Below are positions 16,364 through 25,010 of a DNA stretch of 34,762 nt, piece after piece. Each line of letters begins with the position of its first letter. The stretch's first letter is position 1. The notes below the pieces were generated by a model that did no database searches, was not told where the DNA came from, and saw nothing but the letters and a program-made list of their open reading frames with translations. Source of the DNA: Magnetospirillum fulvum MGU-K5 (GTDB taxonomy: Bacteria; Pseudomonadota; Alphaproteobacteria; Rhodospirillales; Magnetospirillaceae); contig NZ_AQPH01000035.1 in assembly GCF_000442515.1 (NCBI RefSeq), positions 1-34,762 of the forward strand, read 5' to 3'. Both the position numbers and the translations under genes were made by a program.

Positions 16364-17581
16364 TTACGGCTTTTCCTGAAGGTCGAACATCCGCCGATGC
16401 TCGTCGAGGGCGAAACGGTCGGTCATCCCGGCGATATAATCGCCCACCGCCCTGGCGGTACGGGCCGTTCTCCGGCCGTCGGTCAGGCGGAACCATTCCG
16501 GTGGCAGGCATTCCGGTTCGTCCCACAGCAGGCGGAACAAATCCTTGACCACCCGTCGCCCCTTGCTGGTCATCCGATTGACGCTGAAATGGCGATACAT
16601 GTGGGTGAACAAAAAGCCACGCAACGCGGCATCGTTGGCACGCATCTCTTCCGAGAACGCAACCAAGGGCTGGCCGAGCTGGCGCACGTCATCGGCGCTT
16701 TCGGGACGCAGAGCGGCGATCCTGCGGCGGGTTTCGTGGACCAGATCGAGGATCATGATCCCGATCATCCGCCGCACCACCTCGTGGATATGCAGCGACG
16801 CCTCGGCATCGGGAAATTCGCTGCGAACCTGACGAAACAACGGCCCAACCAAGGGCAGATCGTCAAGATCGCGGATCGCGAACAGACCAGCCCGCAACCC
16901 GTCGTCCAGGTCATGGTTATTATAGGCGATATCGTCGGACAGCGACGCGACCTGAGCCTCGGGCCCGGCGAAGCTATCCAGCCCGAGATCGTGCAGTTCA
17001 GCATATTCGGCGATGGCACGGGGCAGCTCCCGTCCCTTCTTGCGAGCGAGCGGACCGGTCAGCGGGCCGTTATGTTTGACCAGCCCTTCGAGCGATTCCC
17101 AGGTCAGATTCAGCCCGTCGAAAGCAATGTACCGGCGCTCGAGCCGCGTCACGATCCGCAGCGACTGGGCGTTGTGGTCAAAGCCGCCGAAATCGTGCAG
17201 CACTTCTTCAAGCGCGTCTTCCCCGGCATGGCCGAACGGCGTGTGACCCAGATCGTGGGCCAACGCCAACGCCTCGGCCAGATCCTCGTTCAGCCCGAGC
17301 AGGCGGCTGACCGACCGGGCGATCTGCGACACTTCAAGCGAATGGGTCAGCCGTGTCCGGTAATTCTCGCCTTCGTGATAGACGAAGACCTGGGTCTTGT
17401 ATTGCAGGCGACGAAACGCGGCGGAATGGATGATGCGATCACGGTCTCGCTGGAACGGTGAGCGGGTTGGGCTGTCCGCCTCGTCATAAAGCCGCCCCCG
17501 CGACTGTTCGGGACGACAGGCAAATGGTGCCGGCGCACCGGCACCATACGGAAGAGACTGAGGATCGGCGGCAGAATTCAT
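16364..17581 (-). CDS. dgt: Deoxynucleoside triphosphate triphosphohydrolase (dGTPase-like)
   Basis: A 405-residue HD-domain enzyme that splits dNTPs into nucleoside and triphosphate and so limits the dNTP pool. The metal site is complete: His80 in [10 protein letters not shown], His109-Asp110 in [14 protein letters not shown], and Asp in [14 protein letters not shown] (about 216). [11 protein letters not shown] and FDHNAQSLR are also typical. The length matches the short dGTPase-like subfamily common in alphaproteobacteria. Its ATG overlaps the stop of the diguanylate cyclase gene (ATGA), so the two are coupled. argS follows after 125 bases, a conserved order in this group. Confidence 0.93.
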   Translation of the reverse strand: MNSAADPQSLPYGAGAPAPFACRPEQSRGRLYDEADSPTRSPFQRDRDRIIHSAAFRRLQYKTQVFVYHEGENYRTRLTHSLEVSQIARSVSRLLGLNEDLAEALALAHDLGHTPFGHAGEDALEEVLHDFGGFDHNAQSLRIVTRLERRYIAFDGLNLTWESLEGLVKHNGPLTGPLARKKGRELPRAIAEYAELHDLGLDSFAGPEAQVASLSDDIAYNNHDLDDGLRAGLFAIRDLDDLPLVGPLFRQVRSEFPDAEASLHIHEVVRRMIGIMILDLVHETRRRIAALRPESADDVRQLGQPLVAFSEEMRANDAALRGFLFTHMYRHFSVNRMTSKGRRVVKDLFRLLWDEPECLPPEWFRLTDGRRTARTARAVGDYIAGMTDRFALDEHRRMFDLQEKP

Positions 17582-18762
17582 GCTGGGAACAGTACCTCCC
17601 GGGCAGGAACAAAGGCAATCCCTGCATCGTCACGAGCCAGAATCGTGCAATTGCGGCCCGCCGTCTTCGCCTGATAGAGGGCAAGATCGGCACGACCAAT
17701 CAACGATTCCAGGGTATCGCCCGAAATGAAATAGGCAACACCAACGCTGACCGTCCCGTTGATCCCCAAGGCGGATGCTTCGACTTCATAGGCCCGGCGT
17801 AAACGTTCGGCAACCGCGACGGCTTCCTCGGGCCCGGTGTCGGGCAGCAGGGTAACAAACTCCTCGCCGCCATAGCGGCAGAAGCTGTCCTCGACGCGCA
17901 AGGCCGATAAAACCACCGATGCAAAGCGACACAGCACCTGGTCACCAAAGGCATGGCCGCGCGTATCGTTGACCCGCTTGAAATGATCGAGATCGCACAG
18001 CAGCACCGACAGCGAATGGTTCGAACGTTCGGAGCGGGACAAAGACTTTCCCGCCAGAAACGTGAAGGCCCGCCGGTTCAGGGCTCCGGTCAACGGATCA
18101 ATGCTGGCTTGGCGCTTCAAATCGGCGTTCAGCCATTCCGAAATCAGGATAAGCTGAGTAAAAGCCAGGACAAGTTGATGGACAAACCCGAAAAGATGAA
18201 CCCCGACGATGAAGGTCGCTCCGGTAAAATAATCTGTAAAGGTCTCGCCCGAGGCGACATAGAACCGTACAACATAAAATAGTGACAAAGCCAAATTCAC
18301 GATTCCGCAAATCTGGCGGACCAGAACTGGTGACGGGCCTGGGCGCAGCAGGGTGAGGGCCATCCCCCCGCAGAGCAGCGCAGAAGCCAACGACATCACC
18401 ATCACCCGCGCGACGATCGAGGGTTGGATATAGGTGAAATAGGCCAGCGTAGCGGTGACAAGCCCAGCCAGGACCAACCCGGCCCGCACCCAGCTTCTAC
18501 GGCCCACAAATTGCTCGAACCCGGCCAGCAGAAACACCAACGCCAGTACGATCAGGGCGTTCGAGGCGACGATGCCCAGGATATCCGGCAACACATCGCG
18601 CGCTGCCGAGAAAATCATCCCGATCGCACCAAAGACATGGCCGATGGCCCAGCGGGCGACACCGGGAACCGGCAGGTTCTGCCGGTTCACCAGACAGAGA
18701 GCCACAGCTGATAAAATCGCTGTCAGAACAAGGGGAACAAGCAGAGTGCGGACATCAAGCAT
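17578..18762 (-). CDS. Membrane diguanylate cyclase (GGDEF)
   Basis: A protein of 394 residues from the ATG at 18762 (404 from an alternative ATG at 18792; neither has a good ribosome-binding site). The first 210 residues hold about seven hydrophobic helices, a membrane sensor I cannot name. The GGDEF domain covers the last 165 residues: DPLTGALNRRAF, LLCDLDHFKRVNDTRGHAFGD, and the active loop RYGGEEF. An RxxD inhibitory site (RVED) lies five residues before GGEEF, so the enzyme should make c-di-GMP and be inhibited by it. There is no EAL domain. It is translationally coupled to the dNTPase gene. Confidence 0.92.
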   Translation of the reverse strand: MLDVRTLLVPLVLTAILSAVALCLVNRQNLPVPGVARWAIGHVFGAIGMIFSAARDVLPDILGIVASNALIVLALVFLLAGFEQFVGRRSWVRAGLVLAGLVTATLAYFTYIQPSIVARVMVMSLASALLCGGMALTLLRPGPSPVLVRQICGIVNLALSLFYVVRFYVASGETFTDYFTGATFIVGVHLFGFVHQLVLAFTQLILISEWLNADLKRQASIDPLTGALNRRAFTFLAGKSLSRSERSNHSLSVLLCDLDHFKRVNDTRGHAFGDQVLCRFASVVLSALRVEDSFCRYGGEEFVTLLPDTGPEEAVAVAERLRRAYEVEASALGINGTVSVGVAYFISGDTLESLIGRADLALYQAKTAGRNCTILARDDAGIAFVPAREVLFPA

Positions 18763-18890
18763 TATCAGATCCGGCGCAACGCGGCGGGCCATCCTGCCAC
18801 GAGTCCAAGAAGGCTACCTACAGTATTCACCGTAGCGGCTGTCGTAGCAAAACGGCCCCAGCCTGTCGCCAGACACTCGATATCGGCGGG

Positions 18891-18919
18891 TTGTCGGTTG
18901 TGGCAGCGACTGCTATCGT
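18891..18919 (+). promoter_or_regulatory. Candidate promoter of argC
   Basis: TTGTCG (18891-18896) and TATCGT (18914-18919) are 17 bases apart, each matching sigma-70 consensus at four of six bases. The leader before the ATG at 18970 would be about 44 bases. Confidence 0.35.
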
Positions 18920-18969
18920 CCTGGCCAGACCGCAAAGCCGGTCAAGACGGTGAGAGAGTGGGGAAAGAA

Positions 18970-20010
18970 ATGGACGAAATCAAGACGGCAATCCTGGGAG
19001 CCAGCGGCTATACCGGAGCCGAATTGCTGCGCTTTCTGGCCGGACACCCCGCCTTTCGCGTCACGGCGCTGACCGCCGACCGCAAGGCTGGTCAAGCGAT
19101 GGCCCAGGTCTTTCCGCATCTCGCCGCCCTCGCCTTGCCCAATCTGGTGTCGATCGATCAGGTCGATTTTTCCGGCATCGACGCGGTGTTCTGCTGCCTG
19201 CCGCACGGCACCACCCAGGAGGTGATCTCCGCCCTGCCCGCTTCGGTCAAGGTGTGTGATCTCTCGGCCGATTTCCGGCTGCGCGACGTCGAGACCTATG
19301 CGCAGTGGTACGGCCATCCGCACCAGGCGCCCGAGCTTCAGAAAACCGCTGTTTATGGCCTGACCGAATTGGCCCGGCCGGAAATCCGCACCGCCCGGCT
19401 GGTGGCCAATCCCGGCTGCTATCCGACCTCGGCGCAATTGCCGCTGGTTCCGCTGTTGCAGGCCGGTTTGATCCAGGCCGACGACATCATCATTGATGCG
19501 ATGTCGGGGGTTTCAGGCGCGGGCCGCGCCGCTAAAGAGGCCAATCTTTACACCGAAGTGGCCGAGGGAATTCACCCCTATGGCATCGCCGGGCATCGCC
19601 ACGCTCCCGAGATCGAGCAGGGCCTGTCGGCCGCCGCCGGTCGCTCGGTTGCGGTCAGCTTCACCCCGCATCTGATGCCGATGAACCGGGGTATGCTCTC
19701 GACGATCCATGTCCGCCTCTCCGCCGGTGTCAATGCCGCCGCGCTGCGCTCGGCCCTGGCCGATATTTATCAGGACGAACCGTTCGTGCGGGTTCTGCCC
19801 GAAGGCGGCGTCCCCGCCACCCGCAACGTGCGCGGCTCGAACCAATGCCTGATCGGAGTGTTTCCTGACCGGGTGCCGGGGCGGGCGATCCTGATCTCGG
19901 CGATCGACAATCTGGTCAAGGGCGCCTCGGGTCAGGCGCTCCAGAACATGAACCTGATGTTCGGACTGCCCGAGACGCTGGGCCTTGACCTGCAACCGAT
20001 CTTCCCCTGA
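18970..20010 (+). CDS. argC: N-acetyl-gamma-glutamyl-phosphate reductase
   Basis: A 346-residue enzyme of arginine synthesis. It reduces N-acetylglutamyl-phosphate to the semialdehyde with NADPH. The nucleotide-binding start AILGASGYTGAELLR is at about 6-20, the catalytic Cys lies in NPGCYPTSAQLPL (about 156), and IAGHRHAPEIEQ with a following FTPHLMPMNRGM is typical of the long form. I chose the ATG at 18970 because the Rossmann strand starts just after it; the frame is open upstream to 18898 without family similarity. The gamma-carbonic-anhydrase-like gene starts eight bases after the stop. Confidence 0.96.
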   Translation: MDEIKTAILGASGYTGAELLRFLAGHPAFRVTALTADRKAGQAMAQVFPHLAALALPNLVSIDQVDFSGIDAVFCCLPHGTTQEVISALPASVKVCDLSADFRLRDVETYAQWYGHPHQAPELQKTAVYGLTELARPEIRTARLVANPGCYPTSAQLPLVPLLQAGLIQADDIIIDAMSGVSGAGRAAKEANLYTEVAEGIHPYGIAGHRHAPEIEQGLSAAAGRSVAVSFTPHLMPMNRGMLSTIHVRLSAGVNAAALRSALADIYQDEPFVRVLPEGGVPATRNVRGSNQCLIGVFPDRVPGRAILISAIDNLVKGASGQALQNMNLMFGLPETLGLDLQPIFP

Positions 20011-20018
20011 GGCAAGAC

Positions 20019-20543
20019 ATGAGCGGTTTGATCCTTCCCTGGCGGGGCCGGTTGCCCGAAATCGACGCTACCGCGTTCATCGCACCCAACGCCACCGTGA
20101 TCGGCGAGGTGACGATCGGAGCCGAGTCCAGCATCTGGTTCGGCTGCATCCTGCGCGGCGACGTCAATCAAATCCGCATCGGTGAGCGGACCAACATTCA
20201 GGATGGCACGGTGATTCACGTCACCCGCAAAACCTTCGGCACCTTTATTGGCTCGGACATCACGATCGGTCATGCCGCCGTGCTGCATGGCTGCACGCTG
20301 GAAGATTGCTGCTTTATCGGGATGGGCGCAGTGCTGCTTGACGGCGTGGTGGTCGAGCGCGAGGCGATGGTCGCCGCCGGAGCCGTGGTGACGCCGGGTA
20401 AGCGTGTCAAAAGCGGCGAATTGTGGGGCGGCAATCCAGCCCGGCTGTTACGCCCGCTAACCGAGCAGGATCGGGCTCACTTCCCCGTCTCGGCGGCCAA
20501 TTACACCGAACTGGCCCGAGAGTACCGCGACGGTCTCGCTTAG
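20019..20543 (+). CDS. Gamma-carbonic-anhydrase-like hexapeptide protein
   Basis: A 174-residue left-handed beta-helix protein of the YrdA/PaaY/gamma-CA group. Hexapeptide repeats run from about 16 to 140 (APNATVIGEVTIGAESSIWF, then IRIGERTNIQDGTVIHVT). The metal-binding histidines are present in TVIHVT and in IGHAAVLHGC. The family forms trimers with zinc or iron at the interfaces; some members hydrate CO2 and others act on acyl-CoA or have no known reaction, so activity cannot be assigned. GAGG stands six bases before the ATG. It is eight bases behind argC and probably co-transcribed. Confidence 0.9.
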   Translation: MSGLILPWRGRLPEIDATAFIAPNATVIGEVTIGAESSIWFGCILRGDVNQIRIGERTNIQDGTVIHVTRKTFGTFIGSDITIGHAAVLHGCTLEDCCFIGMGAVLLDGVVVEREAMVAAGAVVTPGKRVKSGELWGGNPARLLRPLTEQDRAHFPVSAANYTELAREYRDGLA

Positions 20544-20560
20544 GCGAAAGCGATGCCAGG

Positions 20561-22231
20561 ATGAATGCGAAACGAACCGCCAAGGGTTTGCTAAACCGTC
20601 TGACGCGTCCTCTGGCGGCAATCGGCCGTCGGCTGACCACCCGCGAGGAGGAAGAGGCAAGCCAGGCCGCCGCGTCATCCGAACCGTTCGATGACCGTCT
20701 CGTCGAGGACAGCTTCACCCTGACCCTCGAAGAGATGCTGGCCGAGGATGCCGGGCGGTTCCAGGTCAAGCTTCAGATCATCTCGCTGGTGCAGTTCCGT
20801 GAAGCGGTCGGGGAAAAATGGACCCGGCTGTCGGAAAAGGTGATGCTGATCGCCGAAGGCGTCATCGCCCAGCATCTCGGCGCGGGTAATGTCTGCGGCC
20901 GACAGGGACAGGATTTCTTCGTCCTGTTGTTCCGCACCGTCCCCCATGCCGAAGGACGCCGCCGCTCGATCTTGATTGCCCAGGAATTGGGAACCCGGCT
21001 GCTGGGCAACCAGTTTATCGCCGGGGATCAGCCGCTGGCTTTGGCCGCCGAGCTTGATCTCGCCGACGCGGTCGGTCCCGACGGGCGACTGAAGCCCGCC
21101 GCCTTGGCCGACGCGATTGCCGCGACACGGGCACAAATCGCACAAACCGCCACGGGCGGACTTCGCCGCGAACCATCCTTGGTGACAGACATCAATGGCG
21201 GGATCAGGCGGTCGCTGTTGTCTGGCGACGCGGGCGGGGCCGGAACTGGATCGGACCGCGACGGCGAAACGGCATGGGCCGGACACACCGAGTATCGTGA
21301 CGGCGAAACGGTCGACCCGCGTTGGAAAAAGCTTGATGCCGGGCTCCAACGCCCGCAGACCGAACCGGACTGGAAGCCGCTGGAAACCGAACGCAAGCGC
21401 ACCCGCTCCGAACCGGAGTGGAAGCCGCTGGAAACCGCCCGGCGCCTCGCCGAGGACCGCCCGAACGCCCCGCCGCCGATGCCGGTCGATGCCGCTCTCT
21501 CGGTGAGCTGGCGGCCGACATGGCTGGGGGCAAGCGAAACCCTGGGAGCCTATCAGGCCCGGATCAGCCGGGTCGATCAGCCAGGGCAGAAACCGCGCGA
21601 GGGCAGTCGGGCCTACCCGTCCGAAGGTGGCGACACCGCCCTGGCGCTCGACCGCGCCGTTATCGCCGCCGCCGTGCGCGAATTATGCGCCATCGACGCA
21701 CCGACACCGCGCGCGGCGCTGATCCTGCCATTGCATTGGGCCTCGGTCAGTTCGGCCCGTCGGCTGTCGCTGCTGGCCCCCTTGGCCGATCTGACCGACG
21801 GCCAACGCGGCGGTCGGGTGATCTTCGACCTGTTCGGCCTCCCCGACGATCTCGCCACCCGCGATCTTAACGACACGGTGACCGCGCTGCGGCCGCTCTG
21901 CCGCGAGGTGATGCTGCGGGTTTCACTCGAAGCCCCTCGTGCGGCCCGCGCCGCCGATTGCCGCGCCAGCGCGATCGGCACCGATCTTGACGATCTGTCC
22001 GTCACCGCCCAGGGCGATGACGGCACCTTGCTCGACGCTCTGGCGGGTTTGCATCAAAAGGCCGATGCGGTCGGTCTCGCCGTCTATGCCTGGGGCCTGC
22101 GCCGCCGCGCCGTCGTCACTGGAACCGTGATGGGCGGCTACGGCTTTATCAATGGCCCCGGCCTGATGAAGGACCTGCCCCGTCCCGCCCGCGCCCTGCC
22201 CGCTCCGCGCAGCCGCTTCGCGACGTCATAA
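20561..22231 (+). CDS. Probable degenerate GGDEF-EAL protein, no catalytic residues
   Basis: A 556-residue protein that I know only by distant resemblance. A basic N-terminus (1-30) is followed by a region (about 50-190) patterned like a GGDEF domain. The spot where GGEEF would stand reads GRQGQDFF (113-120), and the substrate and metal residues are missing. Next comes a low-complexity stretch (about 205-305) with two EPxWKPLET repeats. The C-terminal 230 residues have the strand/helix rhythm of an EAL domain and end with YGFINGPGL (527-535), like the ...GYLFGRP end of EAL proteins, but no EAL motif is present. If right, it would be a c-di-GMP receptor or scaffold and not an enzyme. It begins 17 bases after the carbonic-anhydrase-like gene. 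The frame is open upstream to 20423; the ATG at 20561 avoids overlap. Confidence 0.55.
   Translation: MNAKRTAKGLLNRLTRPLAAIGRRLTTREEEEASQAAASSEPFDDRLVEDSFTLTLEEMLAEDAGRFQVKLQIISLVQFREAVGEKWTRLSEKVMLIAEGVIAQHLGAGNVCGRQGQDFFVLLFRTVPHAEGRRRSILIAQELGTRLLGNQFIAGDQPLALAAELDLADAVGPDGRLKPAALADAIAATRAQIAQTATGGLRREPSLVTDINGGIRRSLLSGDAGGAGTGSDRDGETAWAGHTEYRDGETVDPRWKKLDAGLQRPQTEPDWKPLETERKRTRSEPEWKPLETARRLAEDRPNAPPPMPVDAALSVSWRPTWLGASETLGAYQARISRVDQPGQKPREGSRAYPSEGGDTALALDRAVIAAAVRELCAIDAPTPRAALILPLHWASVSSARRLSLLAPLADLTDGQRGGRVIFDLFGLPDDLATRDLNDTVTALRPLCREVMLRVSLEAPRAARAADCRASAIGTDLDDLSVTAQGDDGTLLDALAGLHQKADAVGLAVYAWGLRRRAVVTGTVMGGYGFINGPGLMKDLPRPARALPAPRSRFATS
21361..21437 (+). repeat. Two in-frame 29-base repeats coding EPxWKPLET
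   Basis: Copies at 21361-21389 and 21409-21437 differ at one base and are 48 bases (16 codons) apart. They encode TEPDWKPLETE and SEPEWKPLETA. A weaker third unit (DPRWKKLDA, about 21316-21342) precedes them. They lie in the linker of the degenerate GGDEF-EAL protein. Confidence 0.8.
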
Positions 22232-22300
22232 GTTAAGCTTCCATAGCGGAACCGACGGGCATGATTGCCGGAAATACCGGAATTCCCTTCGTTACCTCGC

Positions 22301-23416
22301 TTATCCGGGCAGGATGTCCGAGCGGTCGGCGACGTCCCCCCGGGCAATCGTCAACGACTTGATCAGCGCGGTCACGGCCATCCCCGGCTTCAGCGACAAT
22401 TCGGACTGGGCTTCGGTGGTGATGCGGGACCAAAGCGGGCAGCCGCCGCAATCGAGCATCACGTCGGTCAGGTACGAATCGATCGGCGTTACCGAACGGA
22501 CGATGGCGGGCAATTGATTGCGAACACTCAAGCCGACAGGCGGAAAGAGAGCGATGGCGACGTCGTGGGCGTGGATCCGAACCCGCACCGGGCTCCCGGG
22601 CGGAGACGCAATCCGCCCGACCTTCAACGTTCCTCCGGGAAAGGACAGCGTGCTGATGCTGAACTCAGCCTCGTCGGCACTCAGAGTGGCGGCCAACACC
22701 GATCCCGCCTCGCCATGGCCGGTCAGCGGCGCATAAGCGGGAGAGGACAGCAAATCCTCGACCGGACCGATCGCGACCAGCCGCCCGGCATCAATCAGAG
22801 CCAGGGTATCGGCCAGCCGCAGCACCTCTTCCATCGAGTGACTGACATAGACGATCGGAATGTCGAACTGGCGCGACAGCCCGGCGATAAAGGGGAGAAG
22901 CTCGCTTTTGCGCGCAGCGTCGAGCGAAGCCAGCGGTTCGTCCATCAGCAGGATGCGGGGGGAGGCCAGCAACGCACGGCCGATCGCGACACGCTGCTTC
23001 TCTCCGCCGGACAGGCCGGTAGGACGGCGGTCGAGCAAATGACCGATCCCCAGCACTGACACGACATGGTCGAGGGAAACCCGCCGCTCCGCCACCGGTA
23101 GCCGCTTGGTCCCGAACCACAGATTGTCGCGCACCGACAAATGCGGGAACAACCGATGTTCCTGAAAAACATAGCCAAGGCGGCGAGCCTCGGGCGGCAG
23201 ATCAAGCCCACTCTGGCTGTCGAACAGCACTTTGCCGTCAACGACGATCCGGCCCCGGTCGGGCCGCGACAGCCCGGCCACCATGTTGATCAGAGAGGTC
23301 TTGCCCGAACCGGAGCGGCCGAACAAAGCGGTGACCCCGGAACCGGCGGTAAAAGCCACATCCAGGGAAAAGTCACCCTGGCGGCGGGCGACGTCGATCT
23401 CGAGCATCGTGCTCAT
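22301..23416 (-). CDS. modC: Molybdate ABC transporter ATP-binding protein
   Basis: A 371-residue ATPase that powers molybdate import. Walker A is GRSGSGKT (33-40), the signature is LSGGEKQRVAIGRAL (135-149) and Walker B is ILLMDEPLASLD (155-166), with the switch His in VYVSHSMEE. The C-terminal third carries a Mop/TOBE domain (about 300-365, SVRNQLPAIVRSVTPIDSYL) that binds molybdate in this family. It starts at the ATG at 23416, which overlaps the modB stop (ATGA). The gene converges on the degenerate GGDEF-EAL gene with 69 bases between them and no clear terminator. Confidence 0.95.
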   Translation of the reverse strand: MSTMLEIDVARRQGDFSLDVAFTAGSGVTALFGRSGSGKTSLINMVAGLSRPDRGRIVVDGKVLFDSQSGLDLPPEARRLGYVFQEHRLFPHLSVRDNLWFGTKRLPVAERRVSLDHVVSVLGIGHLLDRRPTGLSGGEKQRVAIGRALLASPRILLMDEPLASLDAARKSELLPFIAGLSRQFDIPIVYVSHSMEEVLRLADTLALIDAGRLVAIGPVEDLLSSPAYAPLTGHGEAGSVLAATLSADEAEFSISTLSFPGGTLKVGRIASPPGSPVRVRIHAHDVAIALFPPVGLSVRNQLPAIVRSVTPIDSYLTDVMLDCGGCPLWSRITTEAQSELSLKPGMAVTALIKSLTIARGDVADRSDILPG

Positions 23417-24114
23417 CCCTCCATCCGTGCCCGCATCCGCCGGGCCAGGATTTCCGAGGCCAGCAGGGCGGCAAAGGCGACCACCACCGAGATGATGCAC
23501 AGCCGCAATGCCGCATCGTCGGTGCCGGGCACCTGGGTTAGGGCATAAAGGGCAATCGGCAGGGTCCGGGTCTCGCCGGGGATGTTCGAGACAAAGGTGA
23601 TGGTGGCACCAAATTCCGACAGCGAGCGAGCAAAGGCCAGGATCACCCCGGCCAGAACGCCGGGCATCGCCAGCGGCATCGTGACGGAAAAGAAGGTCCG
23701 GATCGGGCCGCAGCCCAACGTCCGCGCCGCCTGTTCAAGCCCGCGATCAACGCCTTCCAGCGCCATCCGGATCGCTCGGACCATCAGGGGAAACGCCACC
23801 ACCGCCGAGGCGATCGCCGCTCCCTTCCAGGTAAAAGCCAGGGTGATCCCGAACCAGTCGTACAGCCAGCCTCCGATAATCCCTTTGCGGCCGAACAGGA
23901 CCAGCAGGGCATAGCCTACCACCACCGGAGGCAGGACAAGCGGCAGATGGATCAATCCGTCGAACAGCGACTTTCCCGGAAAATCGCGCCGGGCCAAAAC
24001 CCAGGCGGCAAGGATGCCGAACGGCAAAGACCCCACCACCGCCCAGCCGGAGACCAGCAGGGACAGTGACAGGGCCTCGCGTTCCAGCGGGGTCAAGGTA
24101 AACCACAAGGACAC
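23413..24114 (-). CDS. modB: Molybdate ABC transporter permease
   Basis: A 233-residue inner-membrane permease with about five or six membrane helices. The cytoplasmic coupling loop reads LEQAARTLGCGPIRTFFSVT, the EAA motif that docks on ModC. LPLVLPPVVVGYALL and SLSEFGATITFVSNIPGETR are typical of ModB. It follows modA after 18 bases and overlaps modC by four bases. Confidence 0.95.
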   Translation of the reverse strand: MSLWFTLTPLEREALSLSLLVSGWAVVGSLPFGILAAWVLARRDFPGKSLFDGLIHLPLVLPPVVVGYALLVLFGRKGIIGGWLYDWFGITLAFTWKGAAIASAVVAFPLMVRAIRMALEGVDRGLEQAARTLGCGPIRTFFSVTMPLAMPGVLAGVILAFARSLSEFGATITFVSNIPGETRTLPIALYALTQVPGTDDAALRLCIISVVVAFAALLASEILARRMRARMEG

Positions 24115-24132
24115 GAAAGACCCCGCCGTCGT

Positions 24133-24900
24133 TTAGTTGACTTTAAAGCCGTAGCGGACGAACACGCCCTTGGCTTCCGGGCTGCGGACGAAGTCCAGGA
24201 ACGCCCGCGCCGAGGCCGAATCCTTGCCCGCGACCAGAGCGAACGGATAGACGATTGGATCGTGCATCGAATCCGGGAACACGCCAATCACCTTGACCTT
24301 GGGGCTGACGGCGGCATCGGTGGCATAGACGACGCCCAGCGGAGCCTCGCCCCGCTCGACCAGGGTCAGGGCGGCGCGCACGCTGTCGGCACCGGCGACC
24401 TTGGGGGCAATCGCGCCCCACTGTCCGGCCCGCTCCATCGCCTGCTTGAAATAGAGGCCGACCGGAACCGAATCCGGGTTGCCGGTGGCGATACGGCCTT
24501 CACCGGCCAGAGCGGCAATGTCGGTTTTCGGGGTCAGGTCGATCTTGCCCTGGGTCGAATTCGCCGGAACGATCAGAACCAGTTGATTGCCGAGAAGATT
24601 GAATCGGCTTTCGGGATCGACCAGCTTCTGCGCGACCATGTGGTCCATCCACTTCAGGTCGGCGGAGACGAAGACATCGGCCGGAGCGCCCTGCTCGATC
24701 TGCTTGGCCAGCGCCGAAGAGGCGGCATAGGACGGCACCATCTTATCGCCGGTCTTGGCGGTATACAGCGCACCGATATCGTTCAAGGCGTTGGTCAGAG
24801 ATGCGGCGGCGAACACCCGCACATCGCCCGCCATCGCCGAAGCGGAAAAACAGGTGAGAACAAGGCCGAACAATGCGGCAATCAGACGAATCCTGGGCAT
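24133..24900 (-). CDS. modA: Molybdate-binding periplasmic protein
   Basis: A 255-residue periplasmic protein that captures molybdate or tungstate and passes it to ModBC. It has a signal peptide (cleavage near AMA|GD, residue 24). Ligand-loop regions are recognisable: FAAASLTNALNDIG at the start of the mature protein, YAASSALAKQIEQGAPADVF then VSADLKWMD, and GNPDSVPVG. I chose the ATG at 24900 because GGAG lies nine bases before it; an in-frame TTG at 24909 is too close to that site. It is the first gene of modABC and sits just below a ModE-like operator. Confidence 0.95.
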   Translation of the reverse strand: MPRIRLIAALFGLVLTCFSASAMAGDVRVFAAASLTNALNDIGALYTAKTGDKMVPSYAASSALAKQIEQGAPADVFVSADLKWMDHMVAQKLVDPESRFNLLGNQLVLIVPANSTQGKIDLTPKTDIAALAGEGRIATGNPDSVPVGLYFKQAMERAGQWGAIAPKVAGADSVRAALTLVERGEAPLGVVYATDAAVSPKVKVIGVFPDSMHDPIVYPFALVAGKDSASARAFLDFVRSPEAKGVFVRYGFKVN

Positions 24901-24933
24901 GCGGAACAACTCCGTTCACGGTCTGGGACAGAG

Positions 24934-24939
24934 ATTATA
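24934..24939 (-). promoter_or_regulatory. Probable -10 element of the modABC promoter
   Basis: The minus strand reads a perfect TATAAT here. A GAGACA at 24964-24959 (four of six bases of TTGACA) lies 19 bases upstream, a little long. The leader before the ATG at 24900 would be about 27 bases. Confidence 0.5.
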
Positions 24940-24954
24940 TAGTCCAAGACTATA
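24938..24954. promoter_or_regulatory. ModE-like operator upstream of modA
   Basis: TATAGTC-CAA-GACTATA is a perfect inverted repeat (seven-base arms, three-base centre). On the coding strand it reads ATCGTTATAGTC...GACTATATAA, close to the known ModE half-sites (ATCGnTATATA / TATATAACGAT). It abuts and partly covers the -10, so ModE carrying molybdate should block transcription when the metal is plentiful. No modE gene is in the window. Confidence 0.75.
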
Positions 24955-25010
24955 ACGATGTCTCGCATTTTCCCAGCCCAACCGGGTAGGGTACCGATCG
25001 AAACAAACGC

